NCBI GenBank assembly: GCA_947502145.1
Contig: CANMYO010000001.1
Span: forward strand, 1,728,238 to 1,792,237
Direction of reading: 5' to 3'
DNA length: 64,000 bases
Origin: an uncultured Paracoccaceae bacterium
Lineage (GTDB): Bacteria; Pseudomonadota; Alphaproteobacteria; Rhodobacterales; Rhodobacteraceae
A program made the translations under genes and the position numbers. Below, one piece after another: positions 8,774 to 16,917 of this stretch. The stretch's first letter is position 1; each line of letters opens with the position of its first letter. Under the pieces are notes generated by a model. It saw only the letters and a list, made by a program, of their open reading frames with translations. It did not search any database and had not been told where the DNA came from.

Positions 8774-10048
8774 ATGTCTAATCACCTAACCAAACTCAAA
8801 CTGACGTCCGCGATTGCGGGCTTTGTGCTGTCCGCAGGCGGCGTGGCGGCGCAGGAACTGACCTATATGTGTTCGTCCGACGGCACGGAATGCACGACAG
8901 CCCGTGAGATCTTTGATCGCTTCGAGGCCGAAAACCCCGGTGTGACGATCAAGATCGACGAAGTGCCCTACAAGGCCATTCTGGAAAGCCTGCCCGTCCA
9001 GCTGGCTGCGGGCACCGGGCCGGATATGGCTAAGGTCACCGACCTTGGCGGGTTGAGCCAGTACTATCTTGATCTGACACCCTATGTGGATGCCCAGTAT
9101 TGGGAAGACAGCTTTGGCGGCACGCTTGATTGGTATCGCAGCGGTCCGGATGACACAGGAATCTACGGGCTGCATTCGCAGCTGACGATCACCGGCGCTT
9201 ATATCAACAAGACCCTGTTCGATCAGGCCGGTATCGAAGTGCCCGGCGCGGATGCGTCATGGGATGACTGGGCCGAAGCAACCCGTGCGGTCGCCGAAGC
9301 AACGGATACCGATTTCCCGATGGCCATGGACCGGTCCGGGCACCGGATTGCCGGCCCGGCCATTTCCTTCGGGGCGGCATTGTTTGATGACAGCGGCGAA
9401 GCGATTCTCGTTGATGACGGCTTTACCGGTTATGTGCAGAAGTTCGTGGACTGGCACAACGACGGCACCATGGCACGCGACGTCTGGGCCGGTGCTGGCG
9501 GGTCCAGCTATCAGGATGCATCGCAGGAATTCATCAACGGCGAACTGGTCTATTACTATTCCGGGAGCTGGCAAGTGGCCAAAATGGATGACAACATCGG
9601 CGATCTGTTTGATTGGGTTGTCGTTGGTTCGCCCTGTGGTGAAGGCGGGTGTTCGGGGATGCCCGGCGGTGCTGGCATCGTCGGTTTCAGCGGTACCGAA
9701 CATCCTGAGCTGGTCGCCAAGGCCATCGACTATCTTGCGCAGGAAGAAAACTATGCCGAGATGACCGCCAAGACCAAGAACATTCCTGCACACCTTGGTG
9801 TGGCGGCATCCGGTGTTGAGTATGCCGGTGCAACAGAAGGCGCCGCAAATGCGCTGAATGCCTGGGGTGCGCAGGTGGGCAAAGTGTCGCCCGTGGCGTT
9901 CAAGTATCAAGGCTACAAAAACAACCGCGCGATGTTCAACATCACGGTTGAGCGTGTGACACAGGCAATCGTGGGTGAGCTTTCTGTCGAAGAAGCGATG
10001 GAACGCGCCAAGGAAGACCTTGCCGTTGCCTTGGCCGAGGCCGAGTAA
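8774..10048 (+). CDS. ABC sugar importer, periplasmic substrate-binding protein
   Basis: A 424-residue extracellular solute-binding protein (family 1 type). A signal peptide ends near VAA-QE (about residue 27). The mature N-terminus has a cysteine pair in YMCSSDGTECTTA. It contains the usual AAGTGPDMAKV hinge segment and a Trp- and Tyr-rich binding region. GGGAGG precedes the ATG. It is the first transport gene after the three oxidoreductases and is followed by two hairpins, then two permeases, an ATPase and uxuA. The context points to a uronate or glucuronide-type substrate; the sequence alone does not prove it. Confidence 0.92.
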   Translation: MSNHLTKLKLTSAIAGFVLSAGGVAAQELTYMCSSDGTECTTAREIFDRFEAENPGVTIKIDEVPYKAILESLPVQLAAGTGPDMAKVTDLGGLSQYYLDLTPYVDAQYWEDSFGGTLDWYRSGPDDTGIYGLHSQLTITGAYINKTLFDQAGIEVPGADASWDDWAEATRAVAEATDTDFPMAMDRSGHRIAGPAISFGAALFDDSGEAILVDDGFTGYVQKFVDWHNDGTMARDVWAGAGGSSYQDASQEFINGELVYYYSGSWQVAKMDDNIGDLFDWVVVGSPCGEGGCSGMPGGAGIVGFSGTEHPELVAKAIDYLAQEENYAEMTAKTKNIPAHLGVAASGVEYAGATEGAANALNAWGAQVGKVSPVAFKYQGYKNNRAMFNITVERVTQAIVGELSVEEAMERAKEDLAVALAEAE

Positions 10049-10066
10049 GCCAAGCCATTTGGCACG

Positions 10067-10088
10067 CCTGCCGGGTTAGCCCGGCAGG
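10067..10088 (+). other. Intercistronic hairpin after the binding-protein gene (first of two)
   Basis: CCTGCCGGG-TTAG-CCCGGCAGG forms a perfect 9-bp stem with a 4-base loop, 18 bases after the binding-protein stop. There is no T-run, so it is more likely an mRNA-stabilising or attenuating element than a full terminator. Confidence 0.75.
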
Positions 10089-10099
10089 ACAAGATTTGC

Positions 10100-10125
10100 G
10101 CATCGGCCTGACCACAGGCCGATGC
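10100..10125 (+). other. Intercistronic hairpin (second of two)
   Basis: GCATCGGCCTG-ACCA-CAGGCCGATGC is a perfect 11-bp stem with a 4-base loop, 11 bases after the first hairpin and 38 bases before the permease start. Two tandem stems would protect the upstream message against 3' exonucleases and lower expression of the permeases. Confidence 0.75.
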
Positions 10126-10163
10126 GGCGTCTGGCCGCTATCCCCAACCTGACAGGTGCACCG

Positions 10164-11132
10164 ATGCTCGCGATCCTTACACCGCTGATGAGGGTCATCG
10201 AAATTCCGATGACGTTCCTTGAAAAACGACTGGGCATGAAGAACCCCGCGTGGTTGTTCCTGCTTCCCAATTTGTTGTTGTTCGGCATCTTCGCGTTGTT
10301 GCCGGTGGCCTTGAACCTTGCCTATGCGGTCACAGGAAGTGATGCGATCCTGCTGGCGGACCGTCCCTATGTTGGCGGCGACAATTTCAGCGCATTGCTG
10401 CAATGTGACAGCTATCTGGACCCAAACAGCTGCAAGGATGACCTGTTCTGGCGCGCTGTGCACAACACCTTGTTGTTTGTTGTGCTTCAGGTTGGCTTGA
10501 TGGTGACGTTTTCGCTTTGCACCGCGCTGATCCTCAATCGGGACATTCGTGCCCGTGGCTTTTTCCGCGCGGTGTTCTTTTTCCCGGTCCTGTTGTCGCC
10601 AGTTGTCGTGGCTTTGATCTGGAAGTGGATCCTGCAGCGCGAAGGCATCCTGAATGCCTGGATCGACGGCATGGGGTGGCAGACATTCAACTGGCTGCTT
10701 GACCGCAACTGGGCCTTTGGCTGGAGCGTTTTCCTGTCGATCTGGGCGCATATGGGGTTTTACACGCTGATCCTATTGGCCGGGCTGCAGGCGATCCCCC
10801 GTGATGTTTATGAAGCGGCCAAGATGGACCGGGCGACACCTTGGCGTGCGTTCCGGCGCATCACCCTGCCGCTTTTGATGCCTACAATGCTGGTCGTGCT
10901 GGTTCTGGCCACGATCAAGGGCGTGCAGACCTTTGAAGAAGTCTATGCCTTTACCGGCGGTGGCCCCGGCACGGCGACGACGATGATCATCCAATATATT
11001 TATGAAACCGGATTTGCCGGTGCGCCGCGCCTGTTCGGGCCGGCATCGGCTGCCTCACTCTTGCTGGCGGCGGTTTTGGTGGTGCTGACTGTTGTGCAAC
11101 TCTGGCTGAACAGGAACAACGTCGATGGCTAA
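10164..11132 (+). CDS. ABC sugar importer, inner-membrane permease (MalF type)
   Basis: A permease of about 322 residues with the six-helix MalF-type core. The EAA loop that contacts the ATPase reads EAAKMDRATPWRAFRRI, followed by TLPLLMPTM. The ATG at 10164 has AGGTG upstream; the longer frame from 10122 starts inside the second hairpin and is less likely. A periplasmic segment with two cysteines (LLQCDSYLDPNSCKDD) lies between helices one and two and could form a disulphide. The next permease overlaps it by eight bases. Confidence 0.9.
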   Translation: MLAILTPLMRVIEIPMTFLEKRLGMKNPAWLFLLPNLLLFGIFALLPVALNLAYAVTGSDAILLADRPYVGGDNFSALLQCDSYLDPNSCKDDLFWRAVHNTLLFVVLQVGLMVTFSLCTALILNRDIRARGFFRAVFFFPVLLSPVVVALIWKWILQREGILNAWIDGMGWQTFNWLLDRNWAFGWSVFLSIWAHMGFYTLILLAGLQAIPRDVYEAAKMDRATPWRAFRRITLPLLMPTMLVVLVLATIKGVQTFEEVYAFTGGGPGTATTMIIQYIYETGFAGAPRLFGPASAASLLLAAVLVVLTVVQLWLNRNNVDG

Positions 11133-12177
11133 TGTAATTTCATTCCTGACCCGCACCAGAGGCATCGGCAAGCTGCATTGGACCGACTGGCTCACCTACG
11201 GATATCTGTTCCTGGGTGTCCTGCTGATGTTTCTGCCGGTCATCTGGCTTGGCCTGTCCTCATTCAAGACCGAAGCAGAGCTGGAGCGATTTCCGCCGCG
11301 CATCATCCCGATGCAACAGGAAACCATCATTGTTGAAGGATACGATGAGCCGTTGCCGCTGTATGAGATTGTCAGCGGTGAATTCGAAGGCGAGACGCTG
11401 GCGCAGATCCGGCGGGTGGGCCTGGTTGCGCAGATGATCCGGCCGGACAATCCCGATGAACGGCTGAAGGTTGATATCAACGACCGGCAGGCGATCGAAA
11501 AGTTTGCGCTCGCGACCGAGAATTATTCAGAGCTTTTTGACAGGTTCAACTTTTTCAAATTCTTCTGGAATTCGGTTTTCATCACCAGTGTTGCGACAAT
11601 GATCATGCTGACGGTCAATTCGATGGCCGCCTTTGCCCTGTCAAAGTACCAGTTCACCGGTCGTATGGTTGTTCTGGGACTTGTCATTGGTACGCTGATG
11701 ATCCCGCAAACGGTTGTCCTTGTCCCGCTGTTCTTGATTACAAAAGAGTTGAACATGGCGGACAGTCTTTGGGGCGTGATTATCCCGGGTGCGGCGACGC
11801 CGACGGGTGTGTTTCTGCTGCGTCAATACATGCTGACGATCCCAGACGAGATTCTTGACGCCGCCAGAATGGATAAGGCGAGCGAGTGGAAAATCTTCTG
11901 GCGGATTATTGTGCCGCTCAGTGCGCCCGCCATTGCGGTGCTGGCCATTCTTGCGATCATGTGGCGCTGGAATGACTTCCTGTGGCCGCTGATCGTGCTG
12001 TCGAGCAACGATAATTTCACGCTGCAACTTGCGCTGAATTCGTTCCAGGGAGAAATGAACACGCAGTGGAGCAACCTGCTGGCGATGACCATGCTGGTGT
12101 TGCTGCCAATCGCCTGTGTCTTTGTCTTCCTGCAAAAATACATCGCCACTGGCATCGCCTCGACCGGCGGGAAATAG
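11125..12177 (+). CDS. ABC sugar importer, inner-membrane permease (MalG type) with periplasmic insert
   Basis: A 350-residue permease, longer than the usual 270-290. After the first membrane segment (about residues 28-46) an insert of roughly 100 residues, including VEGYDEPLPLYEIVSGEF, precedes the core helices. Similar inserts are known in alpha-glucoside-type MalG/AglG permeases. The EAA loop is DAARMDKASEWKIFWRI. It overlaps the first permease and is followed within eleven bases by the ATPase gene. Confidence 0.9.
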   Translation: MANVISFLTRTRGIGKLHWTDWLTYGYLFLGVLLMFLPVIWLGLSSFKTEAELERFPPRIIPMQQETIIVEGYDEPLPLYEIVSGEFEGETLAQIRRVGLVAQMIRPDNPDERLKVDINDRQAIEKFALATENYSELFDRFNFFKFFWNSVFITSVATMIMLTVNSMAAFALSKYQFTGRMVVLGLVIGTLMIPQTVVLVPLFLITKELNMADSLWGVIIPGAATPTGVFLLRQYMLTIPDEILDAARMDKASEWKIFWRIIVPLSAPAIAVLAILAIMWRWNDFLWPLIVLSSNDNFTLQLALNSFQGEMNTQWSNLLAMTMLVLLPIACVFVFLQKYIATGIASTGGK

Positions 12178-12187
12178 GATGGAAAAC

Positions 12188-13285
12188 ATGTCTCAACTGG
12201 TACTACGGGATGTCCGCAAGTCTTATGGCGATCTGGATGTCATCAAGGGCGTCGATCTGGATATCGCAAAGGGCGATTTCTGTGTCTTTGTCGGCCCGTC
12301 GGGCTGCGGAAAATCCACGCTGTTGCGGATGATTTCGGGGCTGGAGAAGATCACCTCTGGCACGATTTCGATCGAGGGCCGTGTCGTTAACGATTTGCCG
12401 GCCGCGGATCGTGGTCTGGCGATGGTGTTCCAATCCTATGCGCTGTATCCGCATATGTCGGTGCGCCAAAACCTGTCGTTCGGGTTGGAAAACATGCGCC
12501 TGCCCAAGGCCGAAATTGATGCCAAGATTGATCAAGTCGCAAAGATGCTCCAGATCGAGCAATTGCTGGACCGCAAGCCCAAGGCCTTGTCTGGCGGTCA
12601 ACGGCAGCGTGTTGCCATCGGTCGCGCAGTTGTTCGGGAACCGACCGTTTTCCTGTTTGATGAACCTTTGTCCAATCTGGACGCGGAGCTGCGCGTTGAT
12701 ATGCGTGGTGAGATCGCCAGCCTGCATCGCCGGTTGGGGAATACGATGATCTATGTGACCCATGACCAGGTCGAGGCGATGACCATGGCCGACAAGATCG
12801 CGGTGCTGCGATTGGGCGAGGTCGAGCAGTTTGGCGCCCCGCTTGAGATATATAACAACCCGTGCAACATCTTTGTGGCCGGGTTTATCGGGTCGCCGCG
12901 GATGAATTTTGTTGAAGGTCGCGTCGACAGCATCGCCGACGGCACGCTGACCGTGCTGACAACCACGGATGAGCGGATCACGATGGCCGCTGACCGGTTT
13001 GACACCAATGTCGGCGAGGGGGTGACCGTCGGTATCCGGCCAAACCATATGTCGGTTACGGATTTGGCGACCGCCGATTTCAAGGTCAACGTGCGCGATA
13101 CCGAACAATTGGGCGGCGAATCATTTGTCTATGGCAAGACAGGGCAGGGGGCCGCAATCACGGTGCATCTCTCGGGCCAGACCCGGTTTGAGCCCGGTTC
13201 GGAAATCGGTGCCAAGCTGGATTCTGAGCATATCCACCTGTTTGCGACAGGCACCGGTCTGTCACTTCGCAAAGGGGCTGTGTAA
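12188..13285 (+). CDS. ABC sugar importer ATPase (MalK/UgpC type)
   Basis: A cytoplasmic ATPase of about 365 residues. Walker A is GPSGCGKST, the Q-loop MVFQSYALYPHM, the signature [14 protein letters not shown], Walker [13 protein letters not shown], and the switch histidine is in [13 protein letters not shown]-terminal regulatory TOBE/OB domain follows (GIRPNHM). I took the ATG at 12188, which has AGGATGG upstream; an ATG three codons earlier (12179) is possible. Its TAA overlaps the uxuA ATG. Confidence 0.93.
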   Translation: MSQLVLRDVRKSYGDLDVIKGVDLDIAKGDFCVFVGPSGCGKSTLLRMISGLEKITSGTISIEGRVVNDLPAADRGLAMVFQSYALYPHMSVRQNLSFGLENMRLPKAEIDAKIDQVAKMLQIEQLLDRKPKALSGGQRQRVAIGRAVVREPTVFLFDEPLSNLDAELRVDMRGEIASLHRRLGNTMIYVTHDQVEAMTMADKIAVLRLGEVEQFGAPLEIYNNPCNIFVAGFIGSPRMNFVEGRVDSIADGTLTVLTTTDERITMAADRFDTNVGEGVTVGIRPNHMSVTDLATADFKVNVRDTEQLGGESFVYGKTGQGAAITVHLSGQTRFEPGSEIGAKLDSEHIHLFATGTGLSLRKGAV

Positions 13286-14484
13286 TGCGGCAGACGTGGC
13301 GATGGTTTGGCCCCGCTGATACCATTTCAATTCAGGCGTTGATGCAGATTGGCGTCGAAGCCGTCGTGTCCGCGCTGCACCACGTTCCGACAGGCGATGT
13401 CTGGACATTGGAGGACATTCGCAAACGCCAGCGAGATATCGCCGTTTTGCCTGATGGGAAGCCGTCGGGGCTTGCCTGGGAAGTTGTCGAAAGCCTGCCT
13501 GTCTCAGAAACGATCAAGACCCGTGGTGCAGATTGGGAGCAACATATATCCAATTATGTCACCAGCTTGGAAAACCTTGCCAGTGCCGGTCTTGAGGTGG
13601 TCTGCTACAACTTCATGCCAGTGCTGGACTGGACGCGCACGCAGCTGCGCTGGCCGCTACCGCATGGTGGCACGGCAATGCGGTTCGATCTGGTTGAGTT
13701 CGCCGTTTTTGATATCCACCTTCTGGCGCGATCCGACGCCCGGAGCGATTATGCAGAGGTCACGGCGAGTGCTGCTGATCAGGCGTTCAGCAAGATGACC
13801 GACGCGGAAAAGTCCGCGCTATGCGACAACATTGTTGCGGGCCTGCCTGGTGCCAATGATGCCTGGACGCTGGCAGACATCAAGGCACTGCTTGCCGTTT
13901 ATGCCGAGATCCCGGCGGATAAGTTACGCCAGAACCTTTATGATTTTCTGGGTGCCGTCATTCCAGCAGCAGAGCGTTTGGGCATCAGATTGTGTTGCCA
14001 CCCGGACGATCCACCTTTTTCAATCCTTGGATTGCCGCGGATCGTATCGTCGCCCGACGACTATGCCGCGCTAATGCGTGCCGTGGATTCGCCGGCAAAC
14101 GGGATCACGCTTTGCACCGGGTCGATGGGGGTCGCTGCGGGGGTAGATTTCGTCGGGTTCATCAAGGACTGGGGCCACCGCATCCATTTTGCCCATCTTC
14201 GCAACACAACGCGCGAGGGGGACAGCCATCAGGGCATGCACAGTTTCTTTGAGGATGCGCACCTCGAGGGGCAAACCGATATGGTTGCCGTCGTGCGCGC
14301 CCTGCTCGTCGAGGAATCCCGTCGCCGTGCAGCTGGTCGTTCAGACCACATGATCCCGATGCGACCAGACCACGGCCATGAGTTGCTGGACGACATCGAG
14401 AAAGGGTCGATGCCAGGATATCCACTGATTGGGCGGATGCGGGGCTTGGCGGAGCTGCGCGGCATCATGGCGGCCTGCGCATAG
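13285..14484 (+). CDS. uxuA: Mannonate dehydratase
   Basis: A 399-residue TIM-barrel dehydratase converting D-mannonate to 2-keto-3-deoxygluconate. The N-terminus RQTWRWFGPADTISI and the metal-site segments RLCCHPDDPP and FAHLRNT are characteristic, and the length matches the family. TAATG links it to the ATPase gene. With uxaC and uxuB on the opposite arm this completes glucuronate to KDG. The split into two divergent operons around one palindrome suggests co-induction. Confidence 0.95.
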   Translation: MRQTWRWFGPADTISIQALMQIGVEAVVSALHHVPTGDVWTLEDIRKRQRDIAVLPDGKPSGLAWEVVESLPVSETIKTRGADWEQHISNYVTSLENLASAGLEVVCYNFMPVLDWTRTQLRWPLPHGGTAMRFDLVEFAVFDIHLLARSDARSDYAEVTASAADQAFSKMTDAEKSALCDNIVAGLPGANDAWTLADIKALLAVYAEIPADKLRQNLYDFLGAVIPAAERLGIRLCCHPDDPPFSILGLPRIVSSPDDYAALMRAVDSPANGITLCTGSMGVAAGVDFVGFIKDWGHRIHFAHLRNTTREGDSHQGMHSFFEDAHLEGQTDMVAVVRALLVEESRRRAAGRSDHMIPMRPDHGHELLDDIEKGSMPGYPLIGRMRGLAELRGIMAACA

Positions 14485-14734
14485 GTTTCGCGATTCCATC
14501 TGCGATCGCGCCGGTGTGCGGACATTTGACCGCCGTCTCGCGGGTCCCGGAATAGACGGGGTCGGCGGGTGTCACCACATGTTTACTATCGATGATGGGT
14601 GAAGTGCGCGGCGGTCGGGCCTTGATCCGCTGTGTTCAAAATATCTGGAAAACAACTATTTACCCGGCTCCGCGGGTCTTCCGGCCGCTTTTGTGGCGCT
14701 GTCGGCCATGTCCGGTTGTTGGGTTGAATGGAAG

Positions 14735-14752
14735 TGTAAACAAAAACTGACA
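14735..14752 (+). promoter_or_regulatory. PpsR/CrtJ-type operator, upstream copy
   Basis: TGTAAACAAAAACTGACA is an exact match to the TGT-N12-ACA consensus of PpsR/CrtJ, the redox/light repressor of photosynthesis genes in purple bacteria. It ends immediately upstream of the -35 box of the proposed pucB promoter. Confidence 0.75.
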
Positions 14753-14781
14753 TTGACGGTGTAATTCAGACGTGACAATAT
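14753..14781 (+). promoter_or_regulatory. Probable housekeeping-sigma promoter of pucBAC
   Basis: TTGACG (14753-14758) and CAATAT (14776-14781) are separated by 17 bases, a good -35 and a moderate -10. The promoter is bracketed and overlapped by the two PpsR-type sites. It predicts a leader of roughly 80 bases before the pucB ATG. Confidence 0.6.
14760..14777 (+). promoter_or_regulatory. PpsR/CrtJ-type operator, downstream copy
   Basis: TGTAATTCAGACGTGACA is a second exact TGT-N12-ACA match, seven bases after the first copy. It covers the promoter spacer and the first bases of the -10. Paired sites at this spacing are the arrangement known for cooperative CrtJ binding. Confidence 0.75.
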
Positions 14782-14870
14782 GACGCATGTAGGAAGCGGC
14801 TTTTCCAGATGGCAAAACGCTGGGCCCCTCGGTTTGGGTTTGCTTCCTCATTCCAACAAGGAGGACTGAG

Positions 14871-15023
14871 ATGGCAGACGATGAAAAAGTTTGGCCGACT
14901 GGCCTGACGCTTGAGGAAGCTGAGGAGGTACACAGCTACCTGATTGACGGAACGCGCGTATTCGGCGCGATTGCGTTGCTTGCACATATATTGGTCGCAA
15001 TCGCGACACCGTGGCTTGGATAG
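14871..15023 (+). CDS. pucB: Light-harvesting complex 2 beta subunit
   Basis: A 50-residue antenna polypeptide, read from AAGGAGG and ATG at 14871 to TAG. It follows the LH2 beta pattern closely: [15 protein letters not shown] with the first conserved histidine (residue 21), then one membrane helix with the B850 bacteriochlorophyll-ligand histidine (residue 39) in [15 protein letters not shown]. With the alpha chain it forms the ring of the peripheral antenna in the photosynthetic membrane. pucA begins 11 bases downstream. Confidence 0.97.
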   Translation: MADDEKVWPTGLTLEEAEEVHSYLIDGTRVFGAIALLAHILVAIATPWLG

Positions 15024-15034
15024 GGGGACACAGG

Positions 15035-15391
15035 ATGAACAACGCAAAAATGTGGCTGGTTGTTTCGCCAACTGTCGGAGTCCCGCTTTTCCTGGGTGCC
15101 GTAGCTGTTGGGTCATTTGCGGTACACCTTCAGGTCGTCAAGAATACGTCCTGGGTGTCTGACTTTCTCCAGGGGGTTCCTATGGGGACTGGCGATGAAA
15201 TGGCATCAGCGGCCCTGCTTGAAGAAGCAGCGCTTGAGGCGGCAACCGTGTCTTACGTGACCCCTGCCGTTGATGGGTTGGCGGTGACCGTCATTCTACC
15301 GGATGGCACGCAGGCAGAGGCAATCCTCAGGATGCCGGAGACGATGCCAGCGCTACAGGCGGGACAGCTTCCGCCATTGATCACGCAATAA
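15035..15391 (+). CDS. pucA: Light-harvesting complex 2 alpha subunit with long C-terminal extension
   Basis: The first 47 residues align without gaps to Rhodobacter-type PucA: NNAKMWLVVSPTVGVPLFLG, one membrane helix, ligand histidine 31, then W40. Residues 44-45, which hydrogen-bond the B850 acetyl groups when Tyr-Tyr or Tyr-Trp, are Phe-Leu. After Gly47 the protein continues for about 70 residues (total 118; the usual length is 50-60). The extension has an acidic/Ala-rich stretch (DEMASAALLEEAALEAA) and a beta-like segment (VDGLAVTVILPDGTQAEA). A long PucA tail is also known in Puc2A of R. sphaeroides. GGGGGACA precedes the ATG, a weaker ribosome site than that of pucB. Confidence 0.95.
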   Translation: MNNAKMWLVVSPTVGVPLFLGAVAVGSFAVHLQVVKNTSWVSDFLQGVPMGTGDEMASAALLEEAALEAATVSYVTPAVDGLAVTVILPDGTQAEAILRMPETMPALQAGQLPPLITQ

Positions 15392-15396
15392 CGCGA

Positions 15397-15422
15397 GGGC
15401 CTGCGACCGCAATTGCGGGCCC
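15397..15422 (+). other. Intercistronic hairpin between pucA and pucC
   Basis: GGGCCTGC (15397-15404) pairs with GCGGGCCC (15415-15422), eight pairs including one G-U, across a 10-base loop, starting five bases after the pucA stop. No T-run follows. It fits the known segmental stabilisation of antenna mRNA over the assembly-factor mRNA. Confidence 0.65.
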
Positions 15423-15486
15423 CGCATTTCACAGCCCAAGCGGGTGCCGCCTGATGCAGCGCGGCTGAAAAAAGGACACCCCCCGG

Positions 15487-16917
15487 ATGTTCGACTATCG
15501 CAGCTTTGCGACGCGGAAATTGGCGGCCCTCGGGCCAAAATATCTGCCCTTTGCTGACGTCGCGACAGCGGATGTTCCCTTGTCACGCCTGCTGCGCCTG
15601 TCGCTGTTTCAGGTGACCGTTGGGATGGCTCTGGTGATGCTTGTCGGCACGTTGAACCGGGTCATGATCGTAGAGCTGGACGTGCCGGCGACCCTTGTGG
15701 CGGGCATGTTAGCCCTGCCGCTATTATTCGCGCCGTTCCGTACGCTGATCGGATATAAGTCCGACATACATGTTTCTGCGCTTGGTTTGCGCCGTATTCC
15801 CTACATTTGGAAAGGCACGCTTTGCCAGTTTGGCGGGTTTGCGATCATGCCGTTTGCGCTGCTGGTGCTGTCGGGATACGGCGACGCTGTTGATGCGCCC
15901 CGCTGGATCGGGCTGAGTGCCGCAGCATTGTCGTTCCTGCTGGTCGGGGCCGGTGTCCATATCGTGCAGACCGTTGGCCTGGCGCTAGCGACTGATCTGG
16001 TGAAAGAGGCGGACCAGCCCAAGGTGGTAGGGCTGATGTACGTCATGCTTTTACTGGGGATGGTGGTCAGCGCGCTGGTCTTTGGTGCATTGCTTGAAAA
16101 CTATACCCCAGGACGCCTGGTGCAGGTCATCCAGGGGAGCGCCGTGATCACCGCGGTGGTGAACCTTTTTGCCATGTGGAAGCAAGAAGCGCGCAGCCGG
16201 ATTCGGGCGCAAGAAATGAAGACCGCCCGCCCGCGCGCCTTTCGCGCGGCCTGGGCAGAACTGGCGCAAACAAGAGGTATTCTGCGGTTGCTCGCGGTTA
16301 TCTGCCTTGGCACCTTTGGATTTGGCATGGCAGATGTCCTGCTGGAGCCCTATGGCGGCCAGGCGCTTGGCCTGTCGATTGCCGATACGACCAAGCTGAC
16401 CGCGCTATTTGCAACCGGGACGTTATGTGGCTTTGCAATCGCGTCACGCCTGCTGAGCGGAGAGACCGCCCCGGCTAATCTGGCGATGTCAGGCACGATG
16501 ATCGGCATACCCGGATTCGCGGCGATCATTTTTGCATCCATGGGCGGGGGCACGTTCAGCTTTTTGCTGGGTACCTTCCTTGTTGGTCTGGGCGCCGGAC
16601 TGTTCGGACATGCAACCTTGACCGCGACGATGCGGTCTGCACCACGCAACCGCATTGGGTTGGCGCTTGGCGCATGGGGTGCTGCGCAGGCAACGGCGGC
16701 AGGCATCGGCGTTGCTTTGGCGGGGGTCGTGCGCGATGTCGTTGTCGGCCTGCAAGCGCCCGTTGGACCTGCATCCCATCTGCCCTACAATACAGTATTC
16801 ATGATCGAGATCATCAGCCTGCTGATTGCGATTGCGGTCCTGTGGCCAATGGTCCGGCACATGTCGAAACACAGCGGCTTTGGCAAACCGAATTCAAAGC
16901 GAATGGAGGCATCATGA
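15487..16917 (+). CDS. pucC: PucC, LH2 assembly factor (BCD-type major-facilitator family)
   Basis: A 476-residue, twelve-helix membrane protein needed for LH2 assembly and thought to deliver bacteriochlorophyll or organise the antenna. The signatures LRLSLFQVTVGMALVMLVGTLNR, FRTLIGYKSD and GLRRIPYIWKGTL in the first quarter are typical of PucC/LhaA. It lies 95 bases after pucA, behind the hairpin. Its TGA overlaps the ATG of the next gene. Confidence 0.96.
   Translation: MFDYRSFATRKLAALGPKYLPFADVATADVPLSRLLRLSLFQVTVGMALVMLVGTLNRVMIVELDVPATLVAGMLALPLLFAPFRTLIGYKSDIHVSALGLRRIPYIWKGTLCQFGGFAIMPFALLVLSGYGDAVDAPRWIGLSAAALSFLLVGAGVHIVQTVGLALATDLVKEADQPKVVGLMYVMLLLGMVVSALVFGALLENYTPGRLVQVIQGSAVITAVVNLFAMWKQEARSRIRAQEMKTARPRAFRAAWAELAQTRGILRLLAVICLGTFGFGMADVLLEPYGGQALGLSIADTTKLTALFATGTLCGFAIASRLLSGETAPANLAMSGTMIGIPGFAAIIFASMGGGTFSFLLGTFLVGLGAGLFGHATLTATMRSAPRNRIGLALGAWGAAQATAAGIGVALAGVVRDVVVGLQAPVGPASHLPYNTVFMIEIISLLIAIAVLWPMVRHMSKHSGFGKPNSKRMEAS

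Larger units (their letters stand above)
14485..14870. other. Intergenic region uxuA-pucB: puc promoter region
   Basis: These 386 bases hold no credible gene. The left two thirds show no clear terminator. The last 140 bases contain the two PpsR-type sites and the promoter described separately, followed by an untranslated leader of about 80 bases and a strong ribosome site (AAGGAGG, 14859-14865) before pucB. Confidence 0.7.

Noticed and set aside
9942..10751. A 269-codon reverse frame opposite the binding-protein end and the first permease
   Set aside because: It crosses the two intercistronic hairpins and has the Gln/His/Arg-rich composition typical of antisense frames to membrane proteins.
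12203..13108. A 301-codon open frame on the reverse strand opposite the ABC ATPase gene
   Set aside because: It is a mirror of a strongly conserved ATPase, with no family features and no ribosome site; such long antisense frames are common in GC-rich DNA.
14631..14654. A third PpsR-type site upstream of pucB
   Set aside because: The TGT and ACA elements present there are not separated by 12 bases.
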